64,000 nucleotides of DNA, taken from Silene conica (Eukaryota; Streptophyta; Magnoliopsida; Caryophyllales; Caryophyllaceae). Below the pieces are notes generated by a model, which made no database searches, was not told the origin of the DNA, and saw only the letters and a program-made list of their open reading frames with translations. Every line of letters starts with the position of its first letter. The first letter of the stretch is position 1. Both the position numbers and the translations under genes were made by a program. The stretch is from assembly GCA_029255685.2 (NCBI GenBank), contig CM055317.2:70297460-70361459 (forward strand). The letters are read 5' to 3'. Of the stretch, positions 1-9,717 are shown piece by piece.

Positions 1-444
1 ATTTATATTATGAACATGGCATAATTCTTGGATTGAGCCTCGATCTCAAAATTGGTTATTAGAGCCTGATCTCAGTTGTTGCGCTGTAAAATACGGCTGA
101 TAAGTCTCAAAGTGAGGTCTTAGATACAAATCATACAATATCGCGGCCTAGATTAAATGCCATGGTTATGAAGCAGATGTTTAGTATTTTGAAGAGTTTA
201 TAACAATTTGACAGTCACTACCCCACGGCAACAGGAGCACAAATTGGAAACAGGTTCACTTATAAAATGCAAGGAAGAACATATGTAGCCAGCTTACCAT
301 GGTACGAGTGTAAAAATTGCGACCGTAAAATTTTGAGAAAATTGAACAAGAATTAGCACAAGCGGCTACTATTCAGTATTTCATACTCATATATTGTAAT
401 ACTTGGGGACTGGGGAGAAAACATTAGAAAAACCATGCAGTCAC
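1..444 (-). other. Intronic sequence of the PRDA1-like gene, no exon found
   Basis: This follows the donor site at 444-443 of exon 4. It is AT-rich with stops in all frames. I could not find the next PRDA1-like exon, so the intron probably continues off the left edge. Confidence 0.5.
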
Positions 445-2340
445 CTCTAACAAATCATCAGCCTGATTTGCTATATCAAGAAGATTAGCACCAGGAAGAT
501 GAATTTTTGTGCTGTTTTCACCCTTGAATTCTCCGCCTCCAGCAGCCACTCTACGTAGCAACTCATGCCTACTTTCTTTCTTCGGTGTTCTACAAAGTAG
601 TCCAATCACTTGCACCTATATATCAAAGCAGAATTTGTAACAAGAGGCAAACAAATAACACGGGATCACTGCTTAAAACAAGAAACCATACTCACATGAG
701 GTGGGCATTTCTTCGTGAGATGAGATAATACTGTCTCCTTGATTACCTCCAAGAGCGCCTTCCGCTGACACGCAATAACTGACTAATTTCAGAAAGCTGC
801 ACTGTATGTTTACGCCAATATTACATATTCATATGTTCTGTAATGAAAAACAGACAAGTTGCTAATTATGCCTTCATAATGAATTGATTTGTTTGTTTAA
901 AAGTGCCAACAGTTTAGCGCATAGGTTATGGATAATGACACTTGGTATTCACTTTTCGATACCACATGGCACATGCTCACTTGGTTAGTTCGTGACATCA
1001 AAGAGTCTTGCTTGCGACGGATACTATCCGTAGCTGAAGACGGACAGTATTCCTCTCACAACAAGGCAAAAGGCAAGTGGAAGGACAGTTGCGGGAAACG
1101 GAGCATTTCATGGGTCGTGCCACTTGCATTTTGTGAGAGGGACACTATCCGTCTTTTGCTTGTGACGGATAGTGTCCGTCTTCAATGAAATTTGTGTCAT
1201 GACATATCTACAATAATATGACTGAACATAAAAGCGTAGAAGTAACAATAGTATATTGTTGATAAAGTACCTGATCATCTTGGTCTTTTTCAGCTGATTG
1301 GATCATGTAATCCAGAGCTGTCATAAACCCTGGCACCATTTCGTCGACTCTCTGCCCAATAACTCCTTGCGCTGCCAACTCAACTGCAACTTCCTCAGAC
1401 TGATGATCCATTTTCATATCTTCAAGCTGTGAACATAGGATATCAATCATAAACATGGTTGTCAAAGTTGAAATCTTATCATAACCTCGTAAGTTGTATA
1501 AGCTAGATGCATAATCGCTTATTCCAATAGCTACTCGCGGATCCATGCCTTATCATATTAGCTTGTAAAAACTCGATTCACCATATGATAATTTAAGATC
1601 TAGGGTTATAATTTCCCAATTTCTTCAGCATTCACTGCACAAATCATACCAAAAACTCAATTCACATCAAGAACAACCAACAATTTTAACCAATATTTCT
1701 AGGGTTTAGGGTTTAAGCAACTAATTACTCTAACAAATTCCAATAAATAACCATCAGGTACACAATTGAACATAAAATCACACTGTAGACGTATACTATC
1801 CGTCACAAACTGGAGACGACAGATAATCCACCTCTCACGACATGCAAATGGCATTATTGGGATGCTCAATTTCCCTCCCTCCACTTGCCCTTTCACTTGC
1901 CTCCAATATCCGTCTTCAACATCAAAGTTAAACAAATAATTGTGACGGTAGTACGTCCCAGTCCCAATATCAACAAGAATAAAAAAAAGAAAAGTAAACA
2001 AATAATCGAGACGGAAGGAGTAAAGTGGACATACAATAGTAATAATTTCTTGGAGAACAGAAGTAACTTGGTCACCACCTTTAACAATAGCTTCATACTC
2101 AGGATTATTCTCAATACATTTGTCAGCTTGTTTCTGATGATTAGCATGAGTATCTGGGTACCCTCCGCCTACTTCATAGCTACTGCACAGTGTGGTAAAG
2201 TTACCTGCCCTTCTTTTACTTTTACTTTTACTTTTACTTTTACTGTGAGGGATGGTGATTGTGGGTAAATAGATGGGTAAAAGTTTTGTGGTAGTGAAGA
2301 CTCTGAAGAGTGTTGGAGGTGAAAATACTTGGGAAGCCAT
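445..2340 (-). CDS. PRDA1: PRDA1-like chloroplast protein gene, 5' part (3' end beyond left edge)
   Basis: Four coding exons on the minus strand join in phase 0 with GT-AG introns: 2340-2035, 1426-1271, 764-696 and 615-445. They give 234 codons and no stop. The start is the ATG at 2340 (MASQVF, followed by GC). Residues 1-50 are rich in Ser/Thr/Lys with almost no acidic residues, as in a chloroplast transit peptide. The body holds conserved-looking segments such as EEVAVELAAQGVIG, KKCPPHVQVIGLLCRTP and ANLLDIANQADDLL. From memory these match the plant protein annotated PEP-RELATED DEVELOPMENT ARRESTED 1 (At5g48470), needed for plastid-encoded polymerase function and early chloroplast development. 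The identification is strengthened by the At5g48480-type gene further right in the window. A donor GT follows the last exon, so at least one more exon lies left of 445. Introns 1 and 2 contain MITE copies. Confidence 0.8.
1012..1187. mobile_element. MITE in intron 2 of the PRDA1-like gene
   Basis: Inverted arms built on the motif GACGGATAGTGTCC/ATCCGTC lie at both ends, and the arms are mirrored again further in (CCTCTCACAA left, TTTGTGAGAGG right). No clear target duplication is visible. The same family recurs in intron 1 at 1786-1927. Confidence 0.55.
1786..1927. mobile_element. Related MITE in intron 1 of the PRDA1-like gene
   Basis: It starts with a TATCCGTCACAAACTGG-like arm and ends with AATATCCGTCTTCAA. 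The inner CCTCTCACGACATGCAAATGG matches the inner part of the element in intron 2. It is directly followed by what looks like the right half of another MITE ending GAGACGGAAGGAGTA at about 2012-2027. Confidence 0.45.
2213..2243. repeat. Hexamer microsatellite (CTTTTA)n inside coding exon 1
   Basis: About five tandem CTTTTA units. On the minus strand they encode alternating Ser-Lys, five times, in the predicted transit peptide of the PRDA1-like protein. Each unit is 6 bp, so length change keeps the frame. Confidence 0.9.
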
Positions 2341-2485
2341 TCTTGAGGGAATTGGTGGAGGTTTTTTGAGGAATGGATTGGGCAATAACTCAATAACGCT
2401 CTTTTGACGGATATACTCGTCGATGTATCGCAGACAATTGGTGATTAATGGTGTGGCCTGTGGGGGTAAAATGAGTAAAAACAAG

Positions 2486-2558
2486 CGCCGTCTGTGGGAA
2501 TCGAACCCACGACCACATGGTTAAAAGCCATGCGCTCTACCAGCTGAGCTAAGACGGC
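2486..2558 (-). tRNA. tRNA-Lys (anticodon UUU), copy 1
   Basis: 73-nt cloverleaf on the minus strand. The acceptor stem GCCGTCT pairs with AGACGGC, the discriminator is G, and the anticodon arm is CATGG-CTTTTAA-CCATG with anticodon TTT. The T arm is GTGGG-TTCGATT-CCCAC. Box A (TAGCTCAGCTGG) and box B (GGTTCGATTCC) are intact and there is no intron. It lies 146 bp upstream of the ATG of the PRDA1-like gene on the same strand. Confidence 0.97.
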
Positions 2559-2698
2559 TTGTTCTATTAATCTCTGCTTTTCCTTTTTCTTCCTTTATTC
2601 AATTTTTCCTAATTACTCCCTCAATAGTCAATCCCATTACAATGAATACAATCTCACTATTGTTCGTCATTTGACTTTTGAGGTGAGAGTTTAATTAG

Positions 2699-2893
2699 CA
2701 AGTCTCCCTTGTAACGACTAACGACCATAACCGTCGTAAGTTTGTAACGGGTTAAATACTATTCATGTTAATAGATAAAATATAACAGTTTGTTATTATC
2801 TATATGCTTTATTTTTGTCTTATCTCCCCACATGAGTTTTACTCGACCCGTCGTAAGCTTGTCACTTGTATATCCGTCACAAATGATAATTTG
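2699..2893. mobile_element. Degenerate MITE of the ATTTGTGACGG family
   Basis: The right part reads ATATCCGTCACAAATGAT and GACCCGTCGTAAGCTTG. The left part has the mirrored ACCGTCGTAAGTTTG and ACGGGTTAAATA. The clearest member of this family is at 41387-41587. Confidence 0.55.
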
Positions 2894-3085
2894 TGGTGTA
2901 GATTTTACTGCAATGTGCCATGATAATATGGAATGAATGAAGAAAATAAACGATTCAGATTTCAGAGTAATATTTGTGTCATGTCTTTTGCGGTTGCACG
3001 GTTTTCCAAATGTATTCTTTTTTGTGAAAAATGATGGGAATGCATACAAGGTTCGTTTTCCTTTTATACTACCAATTAGGGTAGA

Positions 3086-3234
3086 TTCTAAGACTAAAGA
3101 CAAAGAAGTTTGGTGGATGGCATTTCCAGCGATCATAGTGCTTTTGATGCTGACATTTCCAGCGGTCATTCTGTTGGGCTCCTCTATTAGGCTATTTCAT
3201 TTTGTTGTGGACTGAATTGGAGTCTTTACGTACA
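3086..3234 (-). repeat. Left terminal repeat of a decayed Copia element (probable 3' LTR end)
   Basis: About 140 bp here match 5849-5980, including the shared stretches GACAAAGAAGTTTGGTGGAT and TTCTGTTGGGCTCCTCTA. On the minus strand a polypurine tract (TTGAGGGGGAG) at about 3235-3245 immediately precedes a TGTA start at 3234, as expected for a 3' LTR. Confidence 0.6.
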
Positions 3235-4432
3235 CTCCCCCTCAAGATGTGAGTGAGGTGATGACATCACTCTTATCTTGGACAAGAGCTTTTGATGCTG
3301 ACTAACTGGGAGAGACTTGGTAAGGATGTCTACAACTTGGAGATTTGAAGGAACATAAGTAGGAGAAATGATGCCTTTTGCCACTTTTTCTCTGATGAAG
3401 TGACAGTCAAGCTCAACATGCTTAGTGCGTTCATGGTAAATGGGATTGGCACCAATTAAAGAGCAGTTTGGTTGTCACATTTCAAGGCTGTAGAGTCACA
3501 ATGTTTGAGGCCAAATTATTTCAGTAAGGACACGAGCTATGTAACTTCACATGTAGTGATCATTGCCATGGCCATGTACTCTATCTCAGCAGAAGAACGA
3601 GCTGCTACACTTTGTTTCTTAGACTTTCAAAAGACTGGTGAAGATCCCAGTAAAATGCAGAAACTAGTAGTGGATTTGTGAGTGTAGGGGCATGAACCCC
3701 AATCTGAATCACAATAGGCCGTTAGCCTAGCACTACTAAAAGTAGCAAGGAGTATGCCATGTCCAGGTGATGTCTTAAGATATCTGAAAACCTTTCTAGC
3801 AGCTTGCCAATGATCTAAGGTGGGGCTTTGCATTAACTGACTTAGTAATTGAACTGAGAAAGAGATATCAGGTCTAGTTATGGTAAGATAGATCAACTTA
3901 TCCACTAGTCTCCTATATTCCTCAGGATGTGGCAATGGAGTACCCTTGGTGGTTCTAATTTGATGTGAGAATCCAGTGGAATTCTTAGAGCTCTTTCCTA
4001 GTGGATGTCAAATTCTGACAAAAGGTCTATAGTATACTTTTTTTGTGAGATAAAAATGCCATGATTTGTGTGGGCTATTTCTAGACCCATAAAATATGAT
4101 AATTTGCCAAGATTCTTCATATGGAATTTAGCATTAAGTATGCTCTTCAATTGTCTAACTTAAGCTTGGTCATTACCAGCGATGACCAAGTTACCCACAT
4201 AAATTAGGACGGTGGTAATGAGAGTTTCTTGAATCTTGATAAAGAGAGAGGAATCTGTTTTGGACTGGGTGTAGCCTGACAGAAGCACGATGGATGACAA
4301 TTTAGCAAACCACTATCAAGGGGCTTGTTTTAGGCCATAAAGAGATTTCTTCAATTTGTAGATTAAGGGACCATTGTACTTTGGCAATGGGGAATGTGTG
4401 ACAGAAATTCTATCACCAGATTTGTAATTGCC
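3235..4432 (-). mobile_element. Ty1/Copia pol remnant (RT and RNase H)
   Basis: Minus-strand reading gives broken Copia polyprotein. From the right it includes SLYGLKQAP, an RT core around KNLGKLSYFMGLEIAHTN, then LTITRPDISFSVQLLSQLM, YCDSDWGSC and an RNase H tail with HVELDCHFIREKV. It ends at the polypurine tract next to the left terminal repeat. Several stops and frameshifts make it inactive. The longest open piece is 3627-3935. At its right edge it abuts a LINE fragment. Confidence 0.85.
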
Positions 4433-4454
4433 TTTGGGAATTACACCCAGAGGT

Positions 4455-5700
4455 GATGCAGATGGTAGCATGCGGGTGACTGACCTCATGGAGATTGATG
4501 GGAATGGTTGGAATAGGCAATTAATCGAGGAGCTTTTCCTTCCTTTTGAACCTGAAAGAATTCTTAATATTCGGCTAAGTGACCATAGGCCAGTGGACGA
4601 GTGGTGTTGGGACTTGACTAAGGATGGGAACTACTCGGTTAAGACAGCTTATAGCAAGATGGCGGGTGGAAATGGCGATGAGGGTGAGCAGTCAAATTAT
4701 GGGCGCGGAAAATGGCTATGAAATCGAATATGGAAAGTACCGGTACTGCCTCGAATAAAAATCTTCTTTTGACAATTATGTAATGAGGCCTTAGCTACGA
4801 AGAGGAACATTTCCAAACGGATTGGAAAGGACGATGATGTTTGCCCCATATGCTGCTACCATACAGTGTCTCCATGTGGTGAGGGGTTGTGGTTGGGTAG
4901 AAGGGGTGTGGGAAAGTCTGGGGTTGAGTATGCAATCGCAGTCTGGGTTGGTGAGAGTGGGGGAGTGGATTGAGGAGTTTCTGAAGGAGGTGGGAGTGGA
5001 CGAGTGGGTCACAGTGATATGTGGGTGTTGGGCCATTTGGGAAGCAAAAAACAAATGGGTGTTTGAAGGAAAGAGATAGAATGTACTGAGTGTAGTGCAG
5101 AGAGTGAAAGATATGGTTAGGGAAATGAGTGAGGCTGACACAAATGGGGATGTACACGACGCGCGGATAACAGAGCACACTCAGGGGTGGAAAAGACCGA
5201 GCATGGGATGGCATAAAATCAACGTGGATGCAGGGATGACCGAAGGGCTGGAGATGGGGTTGGGAGCGGTGTGTCGGGACGAGATGGGGATAACGAAGTG
5301 GGGAGTCACAGTGCAGGCGAGGGAGTTGAGGGAGGTAGGGTGTTTGGAGGCAGAGGCCGTGTTATTGAGGCTGAAGGAGGCGCGAAGAATAGGGCTACGA
5401 CGGGTGGTTATCGAGAGTGATTGCCTCACGGTGATTGAAGACTCGAAGAATCGTAGACGGGGCCTAAGTGACTTATGTCTCGTTTATGAGGATATTTACG
5501 TTTTATGTTCGTTTTTTGTTGATGTTATCTTTGTTTTTCTAGACGTAGTAATAATAAATTAGCTCATGAACTCGCTCACGCTCGTCCATGGATGGCTTGT
5601 AGACAGTTGTGGCTTGATGGATTACCTTCGTACATTGATGAGCTTGCAATGACGGAGTGCGGAAGTTCTATATAATTTAACCAAAGTGATTTTTCAAAAA
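4455..5700 (+). mobile_element. LINE (non-LTR retrotransposon) 3' end remnant
   Basis: The plus strand encodes in order the typical plant LINE tail: WCWDLTKDGNYSVKTAYSKM and a zinc-finger RT segment (RIWKVPVLPRIKIFF). An RNase H-like domain follows (WHKINVDAGM, GLGAVCRD, EAEAVLLRLKEA, ESDCLTVI) with a closing LAHELAHARPW. In-frame stops (about 4719) and a frameshift near 5500 break it. A short A-rich stretch follows at about 5690-5708. It separates the Copia pol remnant from that element's second terminal repeat, so it is probably nested in it. Confidence 0.8.
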
Positions 5701-5848
5701 AGAAAAAATGACCAACTTAATCCTTTCACTAACACTCTACATAATCCAAGAAATAACTAAGCTGTTTCCAGCCTCCCAAGCCTCTATCTTGATGTTATCT
5801 TTTAGAGGTTTAGCCAGGCTACCATCAATATAGCGCATTCTAAGAATA

Positions 5849-5980
5849 AGACAAAGAAGTTTGGTGGATGACATTTCCAGCTGTCATAATGCATATTCCC
5901 TTCATTTTGTTGTCATTCTGTTGGGCTCCTCTACTGGGCTGTCTCATTTTGTTGTGGACTAAATTGAAATCTTTACAGAA
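5849..5980 (-). repeat. Right terminal repeat of the decayed Copia element (probable 5' LTR piece)
   Basis: Matches 3086-3234 in the same orientation, ending AAATTGAAATCTTTACAG where the left copy ends AATTGGAGTCTTTACG. The two copies bracket the Copia and LINE remnants. Confidence 0.6.
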
Positions 5981-6509
5981 TTTAATAACTATGCTGATAA
6001 GTTAACTGTTAAAATAAACAAAAATACTAACAAAATAAAGTATGATAGCATCATAACGAAATAATTACACTTATCATAACAAAGTTCTTTTAAAAAATAT
6101 TAACATATTAAATAAAAATCGACTTAAATTGATATTTTAGAGAAGTGTAAGTCAGACCAAGAAGATTGTTAAGAGATGAATGGTGTACTAATTTCCTACA
6201 ACCTAAGTCGGTAATTTTCAATTTCTCATCAAACGTACTCCTTAGTCTTGAGAGTTAAATAAATCATGGGCAATATAATACTTGAAATTGGAGGATTGAC
6301 ATGTGAAAATACAAGAGGAGTGCTTTGTTTTGAACAAATAATTCTTTTAAAAGTATTTTTTGTTTTTTTAGGTGCACTGAATGAATAAATAAATTTAATA
6401 TTCACAATATGAGAATTGTTATTTTTTAAGGTAAACAATTCAAATGTTTTAATATATTGTCTATATTATCAAATTGAGTGAGATTAAATGGGTATATACT
6501 TGTAACTCA
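5981..6509. other. AT-rich intergenic stretch, nothing recognised
   Basis: Short ORFs only (for example 69 codons on the minus strand at 6229-6438), with low-complexity composition and no resemblance to known proteins that I can see. Confidence 0.5.
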
Positions 6510-6511
6510 TA

Positions 6512-6734
6512 CTCTCTCCATTTTTTTTATATCACCCCATTTCTTTATACACGTTTGTCAATACTCATTTTGTTTCGATTATATCTTTAGCTACATACTA
6601 CTAAAAATTATAAAATTTTGATATTCTTAATCCTCTTATCAAGACAAATTAAAAAAGATCTCACATTAATATATTTCCGTGAACGGATTGAGAGAAAACG
6701 TCCGAATAGGGTGATATAAAAAGAATGGAGGGAG
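6512..6734. mobile_element. Stowaway MITE
   Basis: Terminal inverted repeats CTCTCTCCATT and AATGGAGGGAG are followed inward by TTTATATCACCC and GGGTGATATAAA. TA target duplications lie at 6510-6511 and 6735-6736. It is the same family as 27993-28249. Confidence 0.9.
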
Positions 6735-6941
6735 TAGTAAACAAAAAGTACGAGTAATAGTTAATTTTTGTTGTTATATACATTATCATGCGCTTTGTTT
6801 TTTATTCGATTTTTTGAAAGAGTATGAATTGATGTAAATGGAAAGGGTTACGACTTACGAGTTCAATTGTAACAATGTTATCCTTTTATTAGGCCGAGAA
6901 ACGAAACAAAAATTATGGCAATCCATAAAATGTAGATAAAA

Positions 6942-7014
6942 CGCCGTCTGTGGGAATCGAACCCACGACCACATGGTTAAAAGCCATGCGCTCTACCAGC
7001 TGAGCTAAGACGGC
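6942..7014 (-). tRNA. tRNA-Lys (anticodon UUU), copy 2
   Basis: Every base of the 73-nt gene matches copy 1 at 2486-2558, with all stems and both internal promoter boxes intact. The 5' flank on the minus strand (7015 to about 7075) also closely matches that of copy 1, so a segment longer than the gene was duplicated. Confidence 0.97.
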
Positions 7015-7075
7015 TTGTTTTATTAATCTCTGTTTTTCCTTTTTCTTCCTTTATTGATATTTTCCTAACTACTTC

Positions 7076-7655
7076 CTAATCTCATTATCACTCCATATTA
7101 TTCATTTGACTCTTGAGTCTTGAGGTTAAAGTGTTAAAATAAACAAAAAAACAATTCGAAGTTGTTTAGTTTAACGGATTCAGTTCGTCAATTCGATTAG
7201 TTTAACAATATTTCAATTCGCTTAATTCGATTAGTTTTAAGTTCTAAATTGAAATGTTTTTTATATTGCTGGCGATTATTAGTAAATTCATTGTTGACAA
7301 ACAATTTGAAGTGTTTGAAACAATTTCTGACTACACGTTTAATGTTAATGAAGTATTATTATTAGTATTCAAGTTTATTTAGAAGGGACATGGCATTTTA
7401 GGTAGTTCATTAAATATCGTCCACAATTGAAGTAATATGTCGACGACGAATAACGACTGAGCTTAAATGATAACTAGCCCAATCAAAACGACTACTAGGC
7501 CCAATCAAAACAACTACCAGGCCCAAACCAAAAAAACTAGCCGTTTGACAAGAAAAGTACATATACATTCCAGTCCTCAAGAAATAACCACAAATCAACA
7601 TGCACCAACTCATCAAGTACGTTTTGAAGTAAAGAGTAAACCGTGGTGTTAGGTT
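7076..7655. other. Intergenic stretch, nothing recognised
   Basis: AT-rich, with two overlapping short ORFs on opposite strands near 7410-7670 that have no recognisable domain. A short direct repetition of CCAATCAAAACRACTACYAGG occurs near 7480-7520. Confidence 0.5.
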
Positions 7656-7775
7656 ACCGGTCACCCGCATTTAAAGTCCTTTCCCAACACAAAACAAAGG
7701 GCAAACACGTCATTTCACAATATCCAACAAAAATCCATTCCCTTTTACAAAAACAGTTCAGTTTCTTCGCTTCTC
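7656..7775 (+). promoter_or_regulatory. Duplicate fragment of the glyoxalase-like gene promoter
   Basis: Aligns with 24925-25038 in the same orientation. Shared blocks are TTTCCAACACAA, GGCAAAC-CGTCA, AAAATCCATTCCC and TTC-CGCTTCT. The match stops where a Tourist-like MITE is inserted, just before the position of the TATA box in the functional promoter. No gene body follows. Confidence 0.65.
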
Positions 7776-7778
7776 TAA

Positions 7779-8111
7779 GACCATCCCCAAGCAAGGTCAA
7801 TTGCTAAGTCAATTACTTGCTTGGGTCAAGTTAATTACAATTAGTACAATATTAGGATTGACCCAAGGGTGTTGAGGGTCAATTTGTGACCCAAGGTGAA
7901 GCTAATTGACTCACCTATTGACCTCTTATGTGTCAAACTCTCATTGGTTACAAATTAGAAAAAGAAAGAAAAGAAAAGAAAAACTATGTTATTGACTCGA
8001 TTAAATCGACCTTTTGCTTGGGAGGGTAAAAGAAGGTCAATGTCAATAAGGTGAAATTAAGGTTAATATGTTATTGACTCGATTAAATCGACATTTTGCT
8101 TGGGGATGGTC
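7779..8111. mobile_element. Tourist-like (PIF/Harbinger) MITE
   Basis: Perfect 16-bp terminal inverted repeats GACCATCCCCAAGCAA / TTGCTTGGGGATGGTC are flanked by a TAA target duplication at 7776-7778 and 8112-8114. Inside, about 37 bp (TATTGACTCGATTAAATCGA and following TTTTGCTTGGG) occurs twice as a direct repeat, so the right end was duplicated. Confidence 0.9.
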
Positions 8112-8315
8112 TAATGATCCAAAGTCTTTTTTAAAGTACTGTCGTAAATTTAAATATTGTTTTATTTAAATATTTAAATATTGTTTTATTTAAATATTTT
8201 CACTAAAGTATCCATTAAGATATACTCCTATACCGTATTTTTTATAAATGCATTTTAATTAAAGTTATAATAAATGATTGTGACAGACTGACGGCATAAA
8301 TATTTACGAAGAAAA
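8112..8315. other. AT-rich spacer with short tandem repeat
   Basis: Contains TTTAAATATTGTTTTA repeated in tandem at about 8150-8200. Nothing else recognised. Confidence 0.5.
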
Positions 8316-8317
8316 TA

Positions 8318-8635
8318 CTCCCTTTCAGACTCCTAGTTGGGATAACTGTCCCATTGGTTTGACACAAGAATTAAAAAATTTATTTGTTTATCGTAAAGTA
8401 ATGTGTGACTGTGTGAGGTAAGAAGATTGGAGAGAGTGAATATATTATTGATTATTATTGTGGTTAGAGGTGAGTAAAATAAGTAGTGTTGTGGGGTAAG
8501 GACAATATAAGGTGAGGTATTGTTGTGAGTTAAAATGATTAAAATAAATATAAGCATTTACCAAAATGGACAATGGGACATTATTGTTAATAGACGGAGA
8601 TAAAAAATGGGCCAGTTATCTTGAATAAGAACGAG
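8318..8635. mobile_element. Stowaway-like MITE, second family
   Basis: TA at 8316-8317 and 8636-8637. The subterminal inverted repeat is GATAACTGTCCCATT on the left and AATGGGCCAGTTATC on the right. The outermost bases CTCCC / GAG are only partly conserved. Confidence 0.65.
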
Positions 8636-8748
8636 TATCATCTACTTCCTCCATTCCAATCAATCTTATCTATATAATTACAGAGACATTTCAGAAATTC
8701 TGGTTGAGCCACGTCATCAGCGAAGGTTTTGATTTTTTTTTTCAATTC

Positions 8749-9172
8749 TCTCAGGTGGGTCCCGCAATGTTTTAATGAATTTACTGAGTTCTAACCGCCC
8801 GATATTCTAAATAAATGTCCGATATCGTAGCTTCAGAAATATTACGTAACATTTTTATATAAATTCGTATACATGAATTCCTACGAAAAACGGTCAATTT
8901 GTATAACATAAAATTAAATATTATATAATCGAATATATATGTCCCATCTGAAACGATTAGACAACAATTTTATTTTATTTTTAATTATCTCAGATGGGTC
9001 CCGCAATGTGTTTGATTTCCGGAGTCATAACCGCCCGATATTCTAAATAAATGTCTGATATCGTAGTTTCAGAAATATTACGTAACATTTTTATATATAT
9101 AAATTCTTAAACATGAATTCCTACGAAAAATGGTCAATTTGTATAACATAAAATTAAATATTATATAATATT
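8749..9172. repeat. Tandem duplication of about 185 bp at a Helitron 5' end
   Basis: Copies 8749-8935 and 8989-9172 share blocks such as GGGTCCCGCAATG, ACCGCCCGATATTCTAAATA and ATTACGTAACATTTTTATAT, with about 50 bp between them. Confidence 0.85.
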
Positions 9173-9563
9173 TTGTATGTTAATTAGTATTATTTTCATT
9201 TTTCAATTTTAACAAATCAAGGTAATCAAATAAATAACATCCTGAAATTAGTTACTTTAAAATATTTTTGGAACAATAATATGACCAAAATGTTAGTTAA
9301 ACTATATCAAGTAAATCAAGAAAAGTTATATTCATTTTTAATCAATAAAATCTTATTAAAAGGGGTAACTAAAAAAAATGTGACATGGCAAATTTTAATG
9401 TGACGTGGCAAAATTTTAATGTGTCTTGGCATATTTTCAATGTGACATGGCGTATTTATGTGATGAATTATCAATTTATTATTACATGAGATTAATTTAT
9501 TTCACTTATCTATAAATTAATTTAATTCACTTATCTATAATATTAAAGGATATTATCAATATT

Positions 9564-9717
9564 CTTAAATTAATTTTGTATATTAAATATATTGTTTTCC
9601 GAAATTATGTAACCCTTCAAAATTTAAATCAACTTTTCGTCTTAAATTAATTTTGTATATTAAATATATTGTTTTGCAAAATTTATGTAACCCTTCAAAA
9701 TTTAAATCAAGATTTCA
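9564..9717. repeat. 77-bp tandem duplication
   Basis: Two adjacent copies start CTTAAATTAATTTTGTATAT at 9564 and 9641 and both contain AACCCTTCAAAATTTAAATC. Confidence 0.85.

Noticed and set aside
928-1188. 86-codon ORF on the plus strand
   Set aside because: It runs through the inverted repeats of a MITE in an intron of the PRDA1-like gene; chance frame.
2937-3215. 92-codon ORF on the plus strand
   Set aside because: It overlaps the terminal repeat of a decayed Copia element in antisense and has no recognisable domain.
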